Below, in pieces: positions 12,213 through 24,130 of a stretch of 64,000 nt of DNA. Position numbers and translations under genes: made by a program. The notes under the pieces are model-generated. The model saw nothing but the letters and a program-made list of their open reading frames with translations, was not told the DNA's origin and ran no database searches. Position 1 is the first letter of the stretch. Each line of letters opens with the position of its first letter. This stretch comes from Sipunculus nudus (Eukaryota > Annelida > Sipuncula > Golfingiida > Sipunculidae): the NCBI GenBank assembly GCA_026874595.1, contig CM049313.1, positions 11,779,508 to 11,843,507 of the forward strand, read 5' to 3'.

Positions 12213-14270
12213 CCCACCACCCGATCCGGCAGATCGGGTCGCATGCGCAGTGCGCGTCTACCTTATATGGTAATAGAGGCGGAGCGACATGGTGTTTGGC
12301 AACATTATCAAGCAAGTGTACTTGCGTGAGCTCGGCAGATTACTGCAGGGCAGGATTATATAAACAGCAATTGACAAGAAATGTATCTTCGTTAAACGTA
12401 ATAAACCATCCATTTTTATTTTCTAAACGCTGCTCGAAGTGTAAGAACTTCGATTTCCCTTTGGATTATAGGATTACGTCAGCCTTCCGGTTTGACATGA
12501 CCTCGAAACGCGAGCACATGTTGACACTGGGTTACTTGCGGCCGCATGGCCAATTGAGTGACGAACGCACTAGTTCTTTAACACGTTTGTTTGTGGGAAT
12601 TTATAAAATGTTGTACCAAGTGAACTAGGTAGGCGCGTGTTAGTGGTCATTACAGAAATTCACTTAAATATGTGTCACATACTGTAATTACAGTCTACGC
12701 GTGACAGTGGAAAAACGAACATGGCCGCCGGCAGTGAAAATATGGACATGACCGGCAGCTATTATTATTATGTATGATTACCGCGCTTTATATGTAGTTT
12801 TGACGACGCTGGCACATTGAAAGTTTTGCATGATATGTATATCAGCATGACTGTAGAAACGATGGCTGTTATCAGACAGATGTTTTTTACTGCACTTGAG
12901 GGGTTTGCTGAACAAGACTTCGTTTGGAAGCAAGCCATGTACATGATGACAGATGTGGTATCGAAGATTCCGTGAGTTTTGTCATCCAAAAATTTTTTGA
13001 GAGCAAATATTTAATAAGACCGATAAAATTAAATTGACACATTATTGTCTCAATAGAGATTTTAATTAGCCTGATTTGAACTTTTTAGATTACCGACCAC
13101 ATGTAAGCCAACTTCTTCATTAAAAAAAATATACCAAATATAGAAACTGGACATGTGTCGTTGCAACTTTGCATGGGCATAAATTAATAAAAAATTCACA
13201 GAATATGAATATTTTTATTTTCAGCAATTATGCTGACACTGTGACATTGCGGTTTTGGTATGTAACAATGTAACACCACAGAGGTTCAACGCGAGCATGC
13301 ACATACAGATGAAAGTTGGTTATGACCAGCAGTAGGCCTATTATATATGATCAAAATTACAATTACTTTCCATGAGGCTTTTTAAAGGTTCAAAACTCAA
13401 ATTTGATTGTAGAGTCAGGGTGAGGAAAACTCTGCAATCCCCCCCCCCCCAAAAAAAAAGAAAACGAAGTTTGGAATTCGGTATATATTTATATATATAC
13501 ATATTAATGTATATTAACATACATGTATACCTACGTAAATGTATCAATCAGTGTGTGCGACTTTAAAAGTTAAATCAAATCTCTCCTTGTCACATGATCT
13601 GTCTTTCATCAAGATTTATTACACTGAAGCTATACAAGGCATACAAAAAAAAAGAAAAAGAGGTGATAACATAACCTCTTTGAAAATGTATACGGGCTTT
13701 TTGTAAGTGCTTTAATCCAGTGAGGGTCGGAAACCTACACGGACAAACCAGGTATAGTTTATAACTGTCATTGTGGACATCTGTGTTTTCATAAAATGGT
13801 GAAGCCCATCGTTAAACTAGCAATTTTGCATAAACAAAATAAACATCTTTTAACAATGCAAAAAATAAAAATATTAATTAAAGTGGATAATTAGGTAAAC
13901 CTTCATTTTATTATTTTAAAAAAATATTTTTAAAATATTTGTGTCATAATTTATAACACTACCACAATTTTTGGCACACACACATACTTACCGATACATG
14001 TATAAATGACCCATTTTTTATTCAGCATACCTGATTCACATATATAAGACCACATACATTTTGAAAAATAACATTTTTCTTTGAGTTAATATATATACAA
14101 CTCGGTTATTGTTATTTTTTTTGTGATGATGTAAATCATTTTGGGTTTGTATTAGGCCTATCTTAAATTATGAATCTGATTATTACAGATCCTTATGATA
14201 TTGGTCAAAGTGTCCATTTTTTAATGACCATAAGTTATTCAAGTTGTATATATATATGTGTGTTAGTGGC
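12213..14270 (-). repeat. Module B of nested palindrome (left arm)
   Basis: This is the reverse-complement relative of module A and the close mirror partner of 20,035-21,768 in the right arm. It includes the NRF1-like, TATA-like and CRE-like words seen in module A, a poly-C/poly-A run at about 13,440, and an AAACTAGCAATTTTGC-type block near 13,815. No coding sequence is recognised. Short frames here (12,131-12,628 and 13,372-13,566) are not shared between modules. Confidence 0.75.
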
Positions 14271-14518
14271 GATAAATTTGTTTTTTTTTTTACACATAAC
14301 ATAAACATATATTGTGAAATTATTTAAAATCTGAATAATATCTAATTGTTACAGCGTCATTCGGATTTGTGTGATTTCTGCAATTAATTATCGTCATCCT
14401 GAATGCAAGGTGATCAACACATGCGTGGTGCGAGTTCTGTGCACCCCACAAGCCCATGTGGTGCAAGTTGTCAGAGGACATGAATTTCTTAATAGTAAAG
14501 GCGTTATTACGGCCCCTG

Positions 14519-14519
<1 letters not shown>

Positions 14520-14567
<48 letters not shown>
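14520..14567. repeat. (TA)n tract
   Basis: A pure (TA) tract follows a block (14,371-14,519) that is almost identical to the reverse complement of 19,785-19,927. The partner tract is 19,745-19,780. Confidence 0.95.
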
Positions 14568-14570
<3 letters not shown>

Positions 14571-14654
14571 TGAGAGATGAACACGTGGAAAGACCAGTGG
14601 TGACCCAACTCTATATAATAAATATATCTATAAAGAATAATTGATCAGCCGTAA

Positions 14655-17600
14655 GTTGAAAGACGCACATACAAATATAATCAAGTCTAGAAGCAGGACC
14701 TTAAGCCTTTAAAGAAGCTAAAGCATTCCATGAGAATGGCGGGAGTCATTGTTAATACAAAATGTAGGTTGAAATTAAACGTCGCTCTAAACAAGTGGCC
14801 AAGAGGCCATGATGCCTAGCTGAATTCGAGGAACCTTGAACAATGGGTAACATGACTCCCAGAGTGCTAAAAATTATTCATTTTGCAAAAAGACCTTAGA
14901 TATAGGTTACAGTGACCTTGTTCTACATCCAGCTGCTACTATTTGTGCCCATCTGATTAACAGTGTTAATCATGTCCTCTCACACAGCTCGCAGACTATA
15001 GGTCACAGTGACATTATTTCAGGTTTCAAAATATTTTTACTGGAACCTCCCTCGATCTTAATATTATAAGAAGTTTCTAGCTACAGCTGTAACCAATCAT
15101 GCATATCGGTCCTATAGGGTACTCAAATCATGTTTTTTCGAATATCTTGCATTTTATAGGTCACCTTGAATCTAATATCAGCTTGGTTTCCAAAGAGATT
15201 TCCGAAGGACCTCCCTGGATGTCAAGTTAGAAGATCCTAGGTCCAACGGTTACCTTTGGTTTCCTATTAATGGACGACCGTTTCTCAAAAAGAAAGGAAA
15301 AGAAAAAAAATGCGTAAAAATTAAAAAAATACAGGTGGCGCCACCATTCTTGGAAACTGATGAAACACTCAATTCATATCAATATATGCATGCACAGAAT
15401 CATGGCGTTCAATGCATTAGTAATTCAGATACTAAAGCTTCTGTATCAAATTTTAATCATTCTGGGGATACTAACGAGCCTCATAGCGCGGATGATATGG
15501 GTAACAGAGACCTAATTTCAGGTTTCCAAGGAGATTTTTCATGGCCTTTCCTTGATTTCAAGTAGGAGGATTCCAGGTCTAACGGTTACAACTTGTGCCC
15601 TGTCAACAAGGAGATTTTCAAAAGTATATTGATACTATCAATTTTGCAAGTGTGGTTTCATGTAGTTTCCTGAAACCTTGTGTGTTATTAGGGCCCCGTC
15701 TTAATAAGTGGATGCCCTACAGTGATCACTTTGTCCATCCGGCAAAACTTTTTATCCCACACCACAGGCACTCGTTTCCAGCACTAAAATGGCCTAGAAA
15801 CCGAAAGCACATTGAGTATGGGCGATATACCCATTATAAAAGAACTTTTATAATGGGTATATCGCCCATACTCAATGTGCTTTCGGTTTCTAGGCCATTT
15901 TAGTGCTTTTTGAAAAATCTCAAAATAAAGAAAAAAAATCATAAAAATAAAAAAAAATACAGATGGCGCCAGTCGAGAAACTGACATAAATTCTGTCATT
16001 TAACGGTAAAAAAAACAAGAAAAAAATCATAAAAATATATAAACTATTGGCCCATGGGCAATGACGCTCAGCTGAATTCAAGGAATGTTGAACAATGAGT
16101 AAAATGACTGCCAGAGTGCAAAAAAATCATAAATTTTGTGATGAGTCCTTAGAAATGGGTTTCAGTGGGCTTTTGGATAGATGACATCTGCATTTGAAGG
16201 TCTCATAAATAACAGAATATATGCGTACGAATTTGAAAAAAAAAATACAGGTAGTGCCTCCAGTCTGCAGGAACTGATGAAACACTCCATAGTCAATATG
16301 CATGTTAAGTATCATGGCCATCACAAAAAAAATATGTTTTATTTTATCAAATTTACAGAATCACTTATTTTTGTGAATAAAATTTAGCATGTACTGAACA
16401 CTCCAATGTACAAAACTTTCTAATAGTGATTCAAGGACTAATCTTGATGATGCCATGTTGTGGCATAATTTTTTTGTTTAATTCTGTTTAAACATTTGTG
16501 ATTTATAAATAATAAAATATATTTATATGCATAAAATGACCCGATCAGAGCTACACTCTGGAAAAATAATGACTGCAATTTAGAATTCTGATATTTTATC
16601 TTATATTTTCTGTATATTTTTGTAACAAGTTTATAAAACTTGTAAATAAAAAAATGAATCTGATAAAAACTATTAATGGAAAAAGTAGATATGCTAAAAA
16701 TATAGGCTTTTATATAAACTTAAATGCATTATTCCCTTGAAGGTGAAAAAAAGGTATTAGTCCATTCTTGTCTGTCCATCCACTTGTCTGTCCATTTGTT
16801 AATTACCTCAAAATTTTTACTGTTTTTCTTCGTGACATGTTTGTCAGAGTATTAGTTTTGCAATCATATATTTAGAACTATACTATAACCAATTAGAAAG
16901 GCCCCTTTCCTCTTAGCTTCTCATATGCTAATATATATGAATAAAAATTATAATAGAATATTTTGCATTTGCAAATATTTCAAACTTCAGCTGAGCACCG
17001 TGACCCAGGGGTCCCTTGTTCATATACTACAGCTTTTGTATCACATTTTAAATTATTCTTGGTGTGGGGTTCGGGGGGGGGGTTGTTATGTGCTCCATAG
17101 CTCAGAGGACATGGATGAGAGTCTGAGAGAGACCTAATTTCAAGTTTCAAAGGAAACTTTTCATGGACCTCTCTTGATGTCAAGTTTGAAAAATTTCTGG
17201 TCGAGCGGTTACGATTTTTTGGCCTGTTAACAGATGACAGCTTCTGTTACAGGTATCAAAAAGAGAAGAAAAAATCGTATAAATTAGAAAAAAATACAGT
17301 TTGCGTCACCTGTTTGCAGAAACTGATGGAACACTCTAAGATCAATGGACCCCCTGGATGTCAAGTACGATGATTCAAGGTCCAGCGCTTACGATTTGGG
17401 CCCTGTGAAGGGACTGCCGGACGGCCGGCACGCCAGAAGAAAGGACGACCGACAAATAGTGGTCGCTATAGCTAAGATGACTTTCTTGGGTAAAGAATAT
17501 TAGTGAAGCACTTGTGAAAACAAAATAAATTAATGCTCAATAATTCACGCAAAGAAGTGTGATGAAGGACTGGGGCGATCAAATATCATGCTCTCATCAT

Positions 17601-18650
17601 TGTATACTCCGTTCTTTTTTAGCCGGACCTTCAACCAACTTATAAATTGTGACAAAATTTTGATCACTCATTGCAAAAGTATATGAACATCAGAGAAAAC
17701 ACTGTTTTTAATTTGCTCAGTTGACTAAAAGTCACCTGAGATATAGCGATCACTCTTTGTCCGTCGTCCGTCCGGTCGTCTGTCCGGTCGTCTGTTAACA
17801 GGGCACAAATCGTAACCGTAGGATCTGGAATCTTCTCATTTGACATTTAGGAATAACCATGAAAATTTTCCTTGTAATCCTGAAATTAAGTCTCTGTTAC
17901 CCATATCTTTGAGCTATGATGATCAAAAGTAACCCCACCCTTCAGAATGATTGAATATTTGATACAAAAGCTCCACGGTCTGAATAATAATGCATTGATC
18001 GCCATGATTCTTTGCATGCATATTGATCATGGAGTGTTTCATCAGTTCCTGAAGACTGGTAGCGCCACCTGTATTTTTTTTCTTTTTACCCATTTTTTTC
18101 TTTATTTTGTGACCTTAAAAGAAGCGGCCGTGCATTGACAAGTCCCAATTGTAACCGTTAAACCTGGAACCTTCTAACTTGACACCAAGAAAGGTAAATG
18201 ATGCATTGATCCCCATGATACTTTACATGCATATTGATCATGAAGCGTTGCATCACTTTCTGCAAACTGGTGGTACCACCAGAATTTTTTTTTCGATTTT
18301 TACGCATTTTTTCTCTATCTTTCAGACCTTCAAAGAACCAGTCGTCCGTTGACAGGGCACAAGTTGTAACCGTTAGACCTGGAATCTTCTTACTTGAAAT
18401 CAAGGAAAGGCCATGAAAAATCTCCTTGGAAACCTGAAATTAGGTCTCTGTTACCCATATCATCCGCGCTATGAGGCTCGTTAGTATCCCCAGAATGATT
18501 AAAATTTGATACAGAAGCTTTAGTATCTGAATTACTAATGCATTGAACGCCATGATTCTGTGCATGCATATATTGATATGAATTGAGTGTTTCATCAGTT
18601 TCCAAGAATGGTGGCGCCACCTGTATTTTTTAATTTTTACGCATTTTTTT
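14655..18650. repeat. Degenerate bivalve-type repeat array at palindrome centre
   Basis: Units contain GGTGGCGCCACC or variants, CTGATGAAACACTC, ATCATGGCGATCAATGC-like words, GGTAACAGAGACCTAATTTC, GGTCTAACGGTTAC and ACTTGTGCCCTGT. They face rightward at about 15,200-15,600, 16,040-16,330 and 17,000-17,460, and leftward at about 17,690-18,120 and 18,120-18,620. The turn-over point is near 17,490-17,720, where GGTCGCTATAGCTAAG faces CTGAGATATAGCGATC. Identical 231-bp frames at 15,335-15,565 (+) and 18,390-18,620 (-) are repeat sequence, not genes. Confidence 0.75.
15780..15907. repeat. Perfect 63-bp-arm hairpin
   Basis: Bases 15,780-15,842 are the exact reverse complement of 15,845-15,907, with a 2-base spacer (AA). 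The arms contain ATGGCCTAGAAACCGAAAGC and GGGCGATATACCC. It sits inside the central repeat array but off the axis of the large palindrome, so it is a separate local event. Confidence 0.95.
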
Positions 18651-19280
18651 TTTCTTTTCCTTTCTTTTTGAGAAACGGTCGTCCATTAATAGGACACCAA
18701 AGGTAACCGTTGGACCTAGGATCTTCTAACTTGACATTCAGGGAGGTCCTTCGGAAATCTCTTTGGAAACCAAGCTGATATTAGATTCAAGGTGACCTAT
18801 AAAATGCAAGATATTCGAAAAAACATAATTTGAGTACCCTATAGGACTGATATGCATGATTGGTTACAGCTGTAGCTAGAAACTTCTTATAATATTAAGA
18901 TCGAGGGAGGTTCCAGTAAAAATATTTTGAAACCTGAAATAATGTCACTGTGAACTATAGTCTGCAAGCTGTGTGAGAGGACATGATTAACACTGTTAAT
19001 CAGATGGGCACAAATAGTAGCAGCTGGATGTAGAACAAGGTCACTGTAACCTATATCTAAGGTCTTTTTGCAAAATGAATAATTTTTAGCACTCTGGGAG
19101 TCATGTTACCCATTGTTCAAGGTTCCTCGAAATCAGCTGGGCATCATGGCCCCTTGGCCACTTGTTTAGGGCGACGTTTAATTTCAATCTACATTTTGTA
19201 TTAACAATGACTCCCGCCATTCTCATGGAATGCTTTAGCTTCTTTAAAGGCTTAAGGTCCTGCTTCTAGACTTGATTATA

Positions 19281-19638
19281 ATTAATAACATGGTATCAGC
19301 CTTTCCTAACCTCGCTATATCTTTGGGAAATGCATTGTTTAATTTATCGAAACCGTTCAGCTAAAAAAACTTTTAAAATCTGTTGTTGAATATGTGAGCA
19401 ATATGTGCACAAGCGAACATCGAATTTTCTTTGAAAGCAATACGAAAGCATGGAAGCCATTAAGTAAACTTAGGGCCTACACTGAATTATCTAGGTCAGC
19501 TACTACAGTTGTTCCATATTAATCACGTTTTGAAGACATACCCTTAAAAATTCGCCATGTTAAATCAAGTATATACCTGGGTCTTAGGTACTCTTTTGTC
19601 TTTTATTAATATTTTGATTAGGTCAATTACATTAAAAT
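19281..19638. other. Right-arm-only 360-bp segment
   Basis: The left arm reads directly through the corresponding point near 14,665. No terminal repeats or clear target duplication were seen, so insertion here or deletion in the left arm is undecided. No gene is visible. Confidence 0.6.
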
Positions 19639-19740
19639 GTTTGTATGTGCGTCTTTCAACTTACGGCTGATCCATTATTCTTATAGATATATTTATTATA
19701 TAGGGTTGGGTCACCTCTGGTCTTTCCACGTGTTCATCTC

Positions 19741-19779
<39 letters not shown>

Positions 19780-20034
19780 CAGGGGCCATAATAACGCCTT
19801 TACTATTAAGAAATTCATGTCCTCTGACAACTTGCACCACATGGGCTTCTGGGGTGCCCAGAACTCGCACCACGCATGTGTTGATCACCTTGCATTCAGG
19901 ATGACGATAATTTATTGCAGAAATCAAACAAATCCGAATGACGCTGTCGACTTAACAATTAGATATTATTCAGATTTTAAATAGTTTCACAATATATGTT
20001 TATGTTTTGTGTAAAAAAAACAAAACAAATTTAT

Positions 20035-21768
20035 CGCCACACACACACATATATATATACAACTTGAATAACTTATTCTAAATAGTTATCTCAACTTTTC
20101 TCTGTGTTATATAGTGTATGGCGTCCGCATGGTCATTAAAAAATGGACACTTTGACCAATATCATAAGGATCTGTAATAATCAGATTCATAATTTAAGAT
20201 AGGCCTAATACAAACCCAAAATGATTAACATCATCACAAAAAAAATAACAATAACCGAGTTGTATATATATTACCTCAAAGAAAAATGTTATTTTTCAAA
20301 ATGTATGTGGTCTTATATATGTGAATCAGGTATGCTGAATAAAAAATGGGTCATTTATACATGTATCGGTAAGTATGTGTGTGTGCCAAACATTGTGGTA
20401 GTATTATAAATTATGACACAAATATTTTAAAAATATTTTTTTTTAAATAATAAAATGAAGGTTTACATAATTATCCACTCTAATTAATATTTTTATTTTT
20501 TGCATTGTTAAAAGATGTATATTTTGTTTATGCAAAATTGCTAGTTTAACGATGGGCTTCACCATTTTATGAAAACACAGATGTCCACAATGACAGTTAT
20601 AAAATATACCTGGTTTGTCCGTGTAGGTTTCCGACCCTCACTGGATTAAAGCACTTACAAAAAGCCCGTATACATTTTCAAAGAGGTTATGTTATCACCT
20701 CTTTTTCTTTTTTTTTGTATGCCTTGTATAGCTTCAGTGTTATAAATCTTGATGAAAGACAGTTCGTGTGACAAGGAGAGATTTGATTTAATTTTTAAAG
20801 TCGCAGATGCAGGGTACTTTCTGCATCGGTCTTATTTGGTGGACACATATTGCCCTTTAAAAAAAATTTCCTCATATTTCTTAGCACACACTGATTGATA
20901 CATTTACGTAGGTATACATGTATGTTAATATATATTAATATGTATATATATAAATATATCCCGAATTCCAAACTTCCTTTTCTTTTTTTTTTTGGGGGGG
21001 GGGGGGTACCACATCCACGATACCACATCTGTCATCATGTACATGGCTTGCTTCCAAACGAAGTCTTGTTCAGCAAACCCCGCAAGTGCAGTAAAAAACA
21101 TCTGTCTGATAACAGCCATCGTTTCTACCGTCATGCTGATATACATATCATGCAAAACTTTCAATGTGCCAGCGTCGTCAAATCTACATATAAAGCGCGG
21201 TAATCATACATAATAATAATAGCTGGCGGTCATGTCCATATTTTCACTGCCGGCGCCCATGTTCGTTTTTCCACTGTCACGCGTAGACTGTAATTACAGT
21301 ATGTGACACATATTTAAGTGAATTTCTGTAATGACCACTAACACGCGCCTACCTAGGTCACTTGGTACAACATTTTATAAATTCCCACAAACAAACGTGT
21401 TAAAGAACTAGTGCGTACGTCACTCAATTGGCCATGCGGCAGCAAGTAACCCAGTGTCAACATGTGCTCGCGTTTCGAGGTCATGTCAAACCGGAAGGCT
21501 GACGTAATCCTATAATCCAAAAGGAAATCGAAGTTCTTACACTTCGAGCAGCGTTTAGAAAATCAAAATTGATGGTTTATTACGTTTAACGAGGATACAT
21601 TTCTTGTCAATTGCTGTTTATATAATCCTGCCCTGCAGTAATCTGCCGAGCTCACGCAAGTACACTTGCTTGATAATGTTGCCGAACACCATGTCGCTCC
21701 GCCTCTATTACCATATAAGGTAGACGCGCACTGCGCATGCGACCCGATCTGCCGGATCGGGTGGTGGG
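20035..21768 (+). repeat. Module C of nested palindrome (right arm)
   Basis: This is the mirror of module B. Relative to B it has lost about 470 bp at the G run near 21,000 and gained a 61-bp patch at 20,076-20,136. It carries CCATATAAGG (about 21,711), an NRF1-like ACTGCGCATGCGAC (about 21,730) and TGACGTAA (about 21,500). No gene is recognised. Confidence 0.8.
20076..20136 (+). repeat. Templated 61-bp insertion
   Basis: The left-arm partner (about 14,225) lacks these bases. They resemble 7,980-8,040 in the same orientation (ATTCTAAATA...TTTTCTCTGTGTT...GCATGGTCA). The joints share ACTTA on one side and ATGGTCA on the other with both the acceptor site and the source. Confidence 0.75.
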
Positions 21769-21774
21769 TCTTTA

Positions 21775-22438
21775 AGGTGGTTTTCCATAAGTGCGTTATG
21801 CGTATCCGTAGTCCGCATGCCTAGTCCGTATGCGTAGTCCGTATCCGCAAAGTTCGTTTTCCATAAGTACGTATATGCGTAGTCCCTACTCCGTATTGAT
21901 AGGTGCTCAATAGCTGAAGTTTTTTTTTTTGCAAGCCATTTCACCATATATTTATTGTACATTTGTATATAATAGCATCAAGTTTAACAATGAAATTAAA
22001 AAAAATAAAAGTTCTAAAAGATCATAATTAGTAATATTTTATACGCCACAGTGATGTTTACGCTGCTATCATCTTAAAATCATGTCTGTGATAAAGAAAG
22101 AAAAACAAAATTCAGCCAAATGCCAATGTTTGGTTTCATGGAAAACTGATGCCAAAAATGACATTCATTCCAGTTGGAAATAGAGAATGTGCATATACAG
22201 CACGGCCTGAATGGGGAAAACTCCGCGCTAAACCTGAAATCGACACGATGATTGGTATGCATAGTGCGCAAAAATCGTTCCCAGCAGCGTGCGGATACGG
22301 ACTACGCATACGGACTACACATACGTACTACGCATGCGGATGAATGGAAACGGCCCAGTTAAAAAGTCTACAAAGCGATTTTCGCGGATTACGCATGCGG
22401 ACTACGGATACGTACTACTCACTTATGGAAAAGCACCT
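21775..22438. mobile_element. MITE-like core of right nested palindrome
   Basis: This is the mirror copy of 11,544-12,206, with ends AGGTGGTTTTCCATAAGTG and ACTTATGGAAAAGCACCT and the same subterminal CGCATGCG words. The flanking TAA duplication is less clear here. Confidence 0.6.
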
Positions 22439-22444
22439 TTTAAG

Positions 22445-24130
22445 TTTTTTAACCTTAATTCTTATTGTACAATTATTAGTTAAAGCAAGCTGTCGCAAGT
22501 ACTAAATCTCACCGAGCTTTAAGATCTGATGCAATCCCTTAAGACCAACCGCCCGATCCGGCGGGATCAGGTCGCATGCGCAGTGCGTGCTACCTTAGAT
22601 GGTAATACAGGCGGAGTGACATGGTGTCTGGCAACATTATCAGGCACAGGTACTTGAGTGAGCTCGGCAGATTATTGCAGTGCAGGATTATATAACCAGC
22701 AATTGACCAGAAATGTATCCTCATTAAATGTTAAAAAAGCATCAACTTTACACTCTTTACACATCGCTTTAACTACAGGCCAACTTCCTATATCGTTGCT
22801 TCTTTAGAAGCGAAAGATTTCCGCTGCCTCGGGAGCGTACATCAACTTTGGTTTCTCAACGCTGCTCCAAGTCTAAGAACTTTGATGTCCCTTTGGAGTA
22901 TGGGATTACGTCAGCCTTCCGGTTTGACATGACCTCGAAACGCGAGCTCGCACATGTTGACACTGATGGGCGCATGGCCGATCGAGTGATGTACGCAGTA
23001 ATTCTTTAACACGTGTGTTTGTAGGGATTTATAAAATGACACATCGAGTGAACCAGGTAGGGATATAAGTGGTCGCAACATAAATTTCCTTTAAATACGA
23101 GTCCTTTATAAACTGAAATATAACAGTCCACGCACGTCGGTGGAAAAACGGTGGAAATGGCCGGTGGCAGTGAAAAAAATGGATTTGACTGGCGGAAGCA
23201 TCGACATACTTACTGTAGACCTATGCACATTTGATTACCGCACTTTATATGCAGACGCAGGCATATATAAATATATTTTGTAACGTTTTGCTTCAAATTT
23301 GTTTATCGGCATGAAGGTAAACTTTTGAAATATGATTTTATTGTCGGACAGATTTTTTTTACTGTACTTGTAGGGTTTGCTGAAACAAGACTTCGTTTGG
23401 AAGGAAGCCATGTGCCATGATATGTGATATCGAACTTGGAAGATTCAGAAAGTTTTGTCATCAAAAATTAGTTTGAAAGAAAATATGTAGTAGGACACTA
23501 AAACTTCAATTTACACATTATTGTCTCCATAAAGAATATTATTATAAGCCTGATTTGGATTTATTTAGATTATCGACCACATGTCGGCCAACTTTTTCTT
23601 TTACGAAATAGGCTGTCCCCATTTTTACCAGATACATATACACTTGACCTGTATCGTTGCGACTTTGCATGGGCAGAAATAAATATAGATTCACAGAATA
23701 TGAGTATTTATATTTTCAGCTCTTTATATGCCTCTTGAACTTGTAACATTGCGGTTTTGACGTGCAACAATGTAACACCACATCAGTTCATCTCGTGTGT
23801 GCACATACAGATAAAAGTTTGTTATGACGAGCAGTAGGCCTATAAGATCAAATTACAAGAACATTCCATGAGGCAATATAATATTGGATGACACTTCGAG
23901 GAGGTTTGTTATGGGTTCATAACTGAAATGAGATTGTTAGGAGTCCCGGGGGTTGTAATTTTCTGCAAAGAGAAATACAAGCTCCTCCCGCAGAAAAAAA
24001 AGGAAACTAAGTTTGGATATATACATGATGTATACGTATATTTCGACACATGCATACCTACATGAATGTATCAATCGGTGTGTGCTAAGAAATATGAGGA
24101 ACAAATATTTATAGTACCATATATATGTCC
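22445..24130 (-). repeat. Module D of nested palindrome (right arm)
   Basis: This is the mirror of module A from about 10,170 inward. The part matching 8,938-10,165, including the hAT5-like element, is missing. Near 24,130 the sequence joins directly to the partner of 8,937. No gene is recognised. Confidence 0.8.

Larger units (their letters stand above)
1..15595 (+). repeat. Left arm of giant inverted repeat
   Basis: Reading this arm inward matches the reverse complement of 32,876 back to about 18,360. Mirrored blocks seen by eye: 1-290 with 32,876-32,585; 1,289-1,500 with 32,584-32,365; 1,612-1,758 with 32,328-32,180; the LTR 1,888-2,673 with 32,169-31,425; 2,715-4,555 with 27,935-26,085; 7,020-8,937 with 26,080-24,130; 10,170-12,975 with 24,125-21,000; 13,435-14,640 with 20,995-19,640; 14,655-15,595 with 19,285-18,360. 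Segments found only in this arm are about 291-1,288, 4,556-7,015, 8,938-10,165 and 12,975-13,435. The arm starts at the window edge and may extend further left. Inner blocks look about 98-99% identical and outer blocks roughly 90-95% (estimates by eye). Confidence 0.92.

Noticed and set aside
15356-16290. CTGATGAAAC words as hammerhead ribozymes
   Set aside because: CTGATGA is present, but the GAAA directly overlaps it with no stem II between and no third helix.
15335-18620. Identical 76-residue frames on opposite strands as a conserved gene pair
   Set aside because: They are the two mirrored copies of a non-coding repeat unit; identity reflects recent duplication, not protein conservation.
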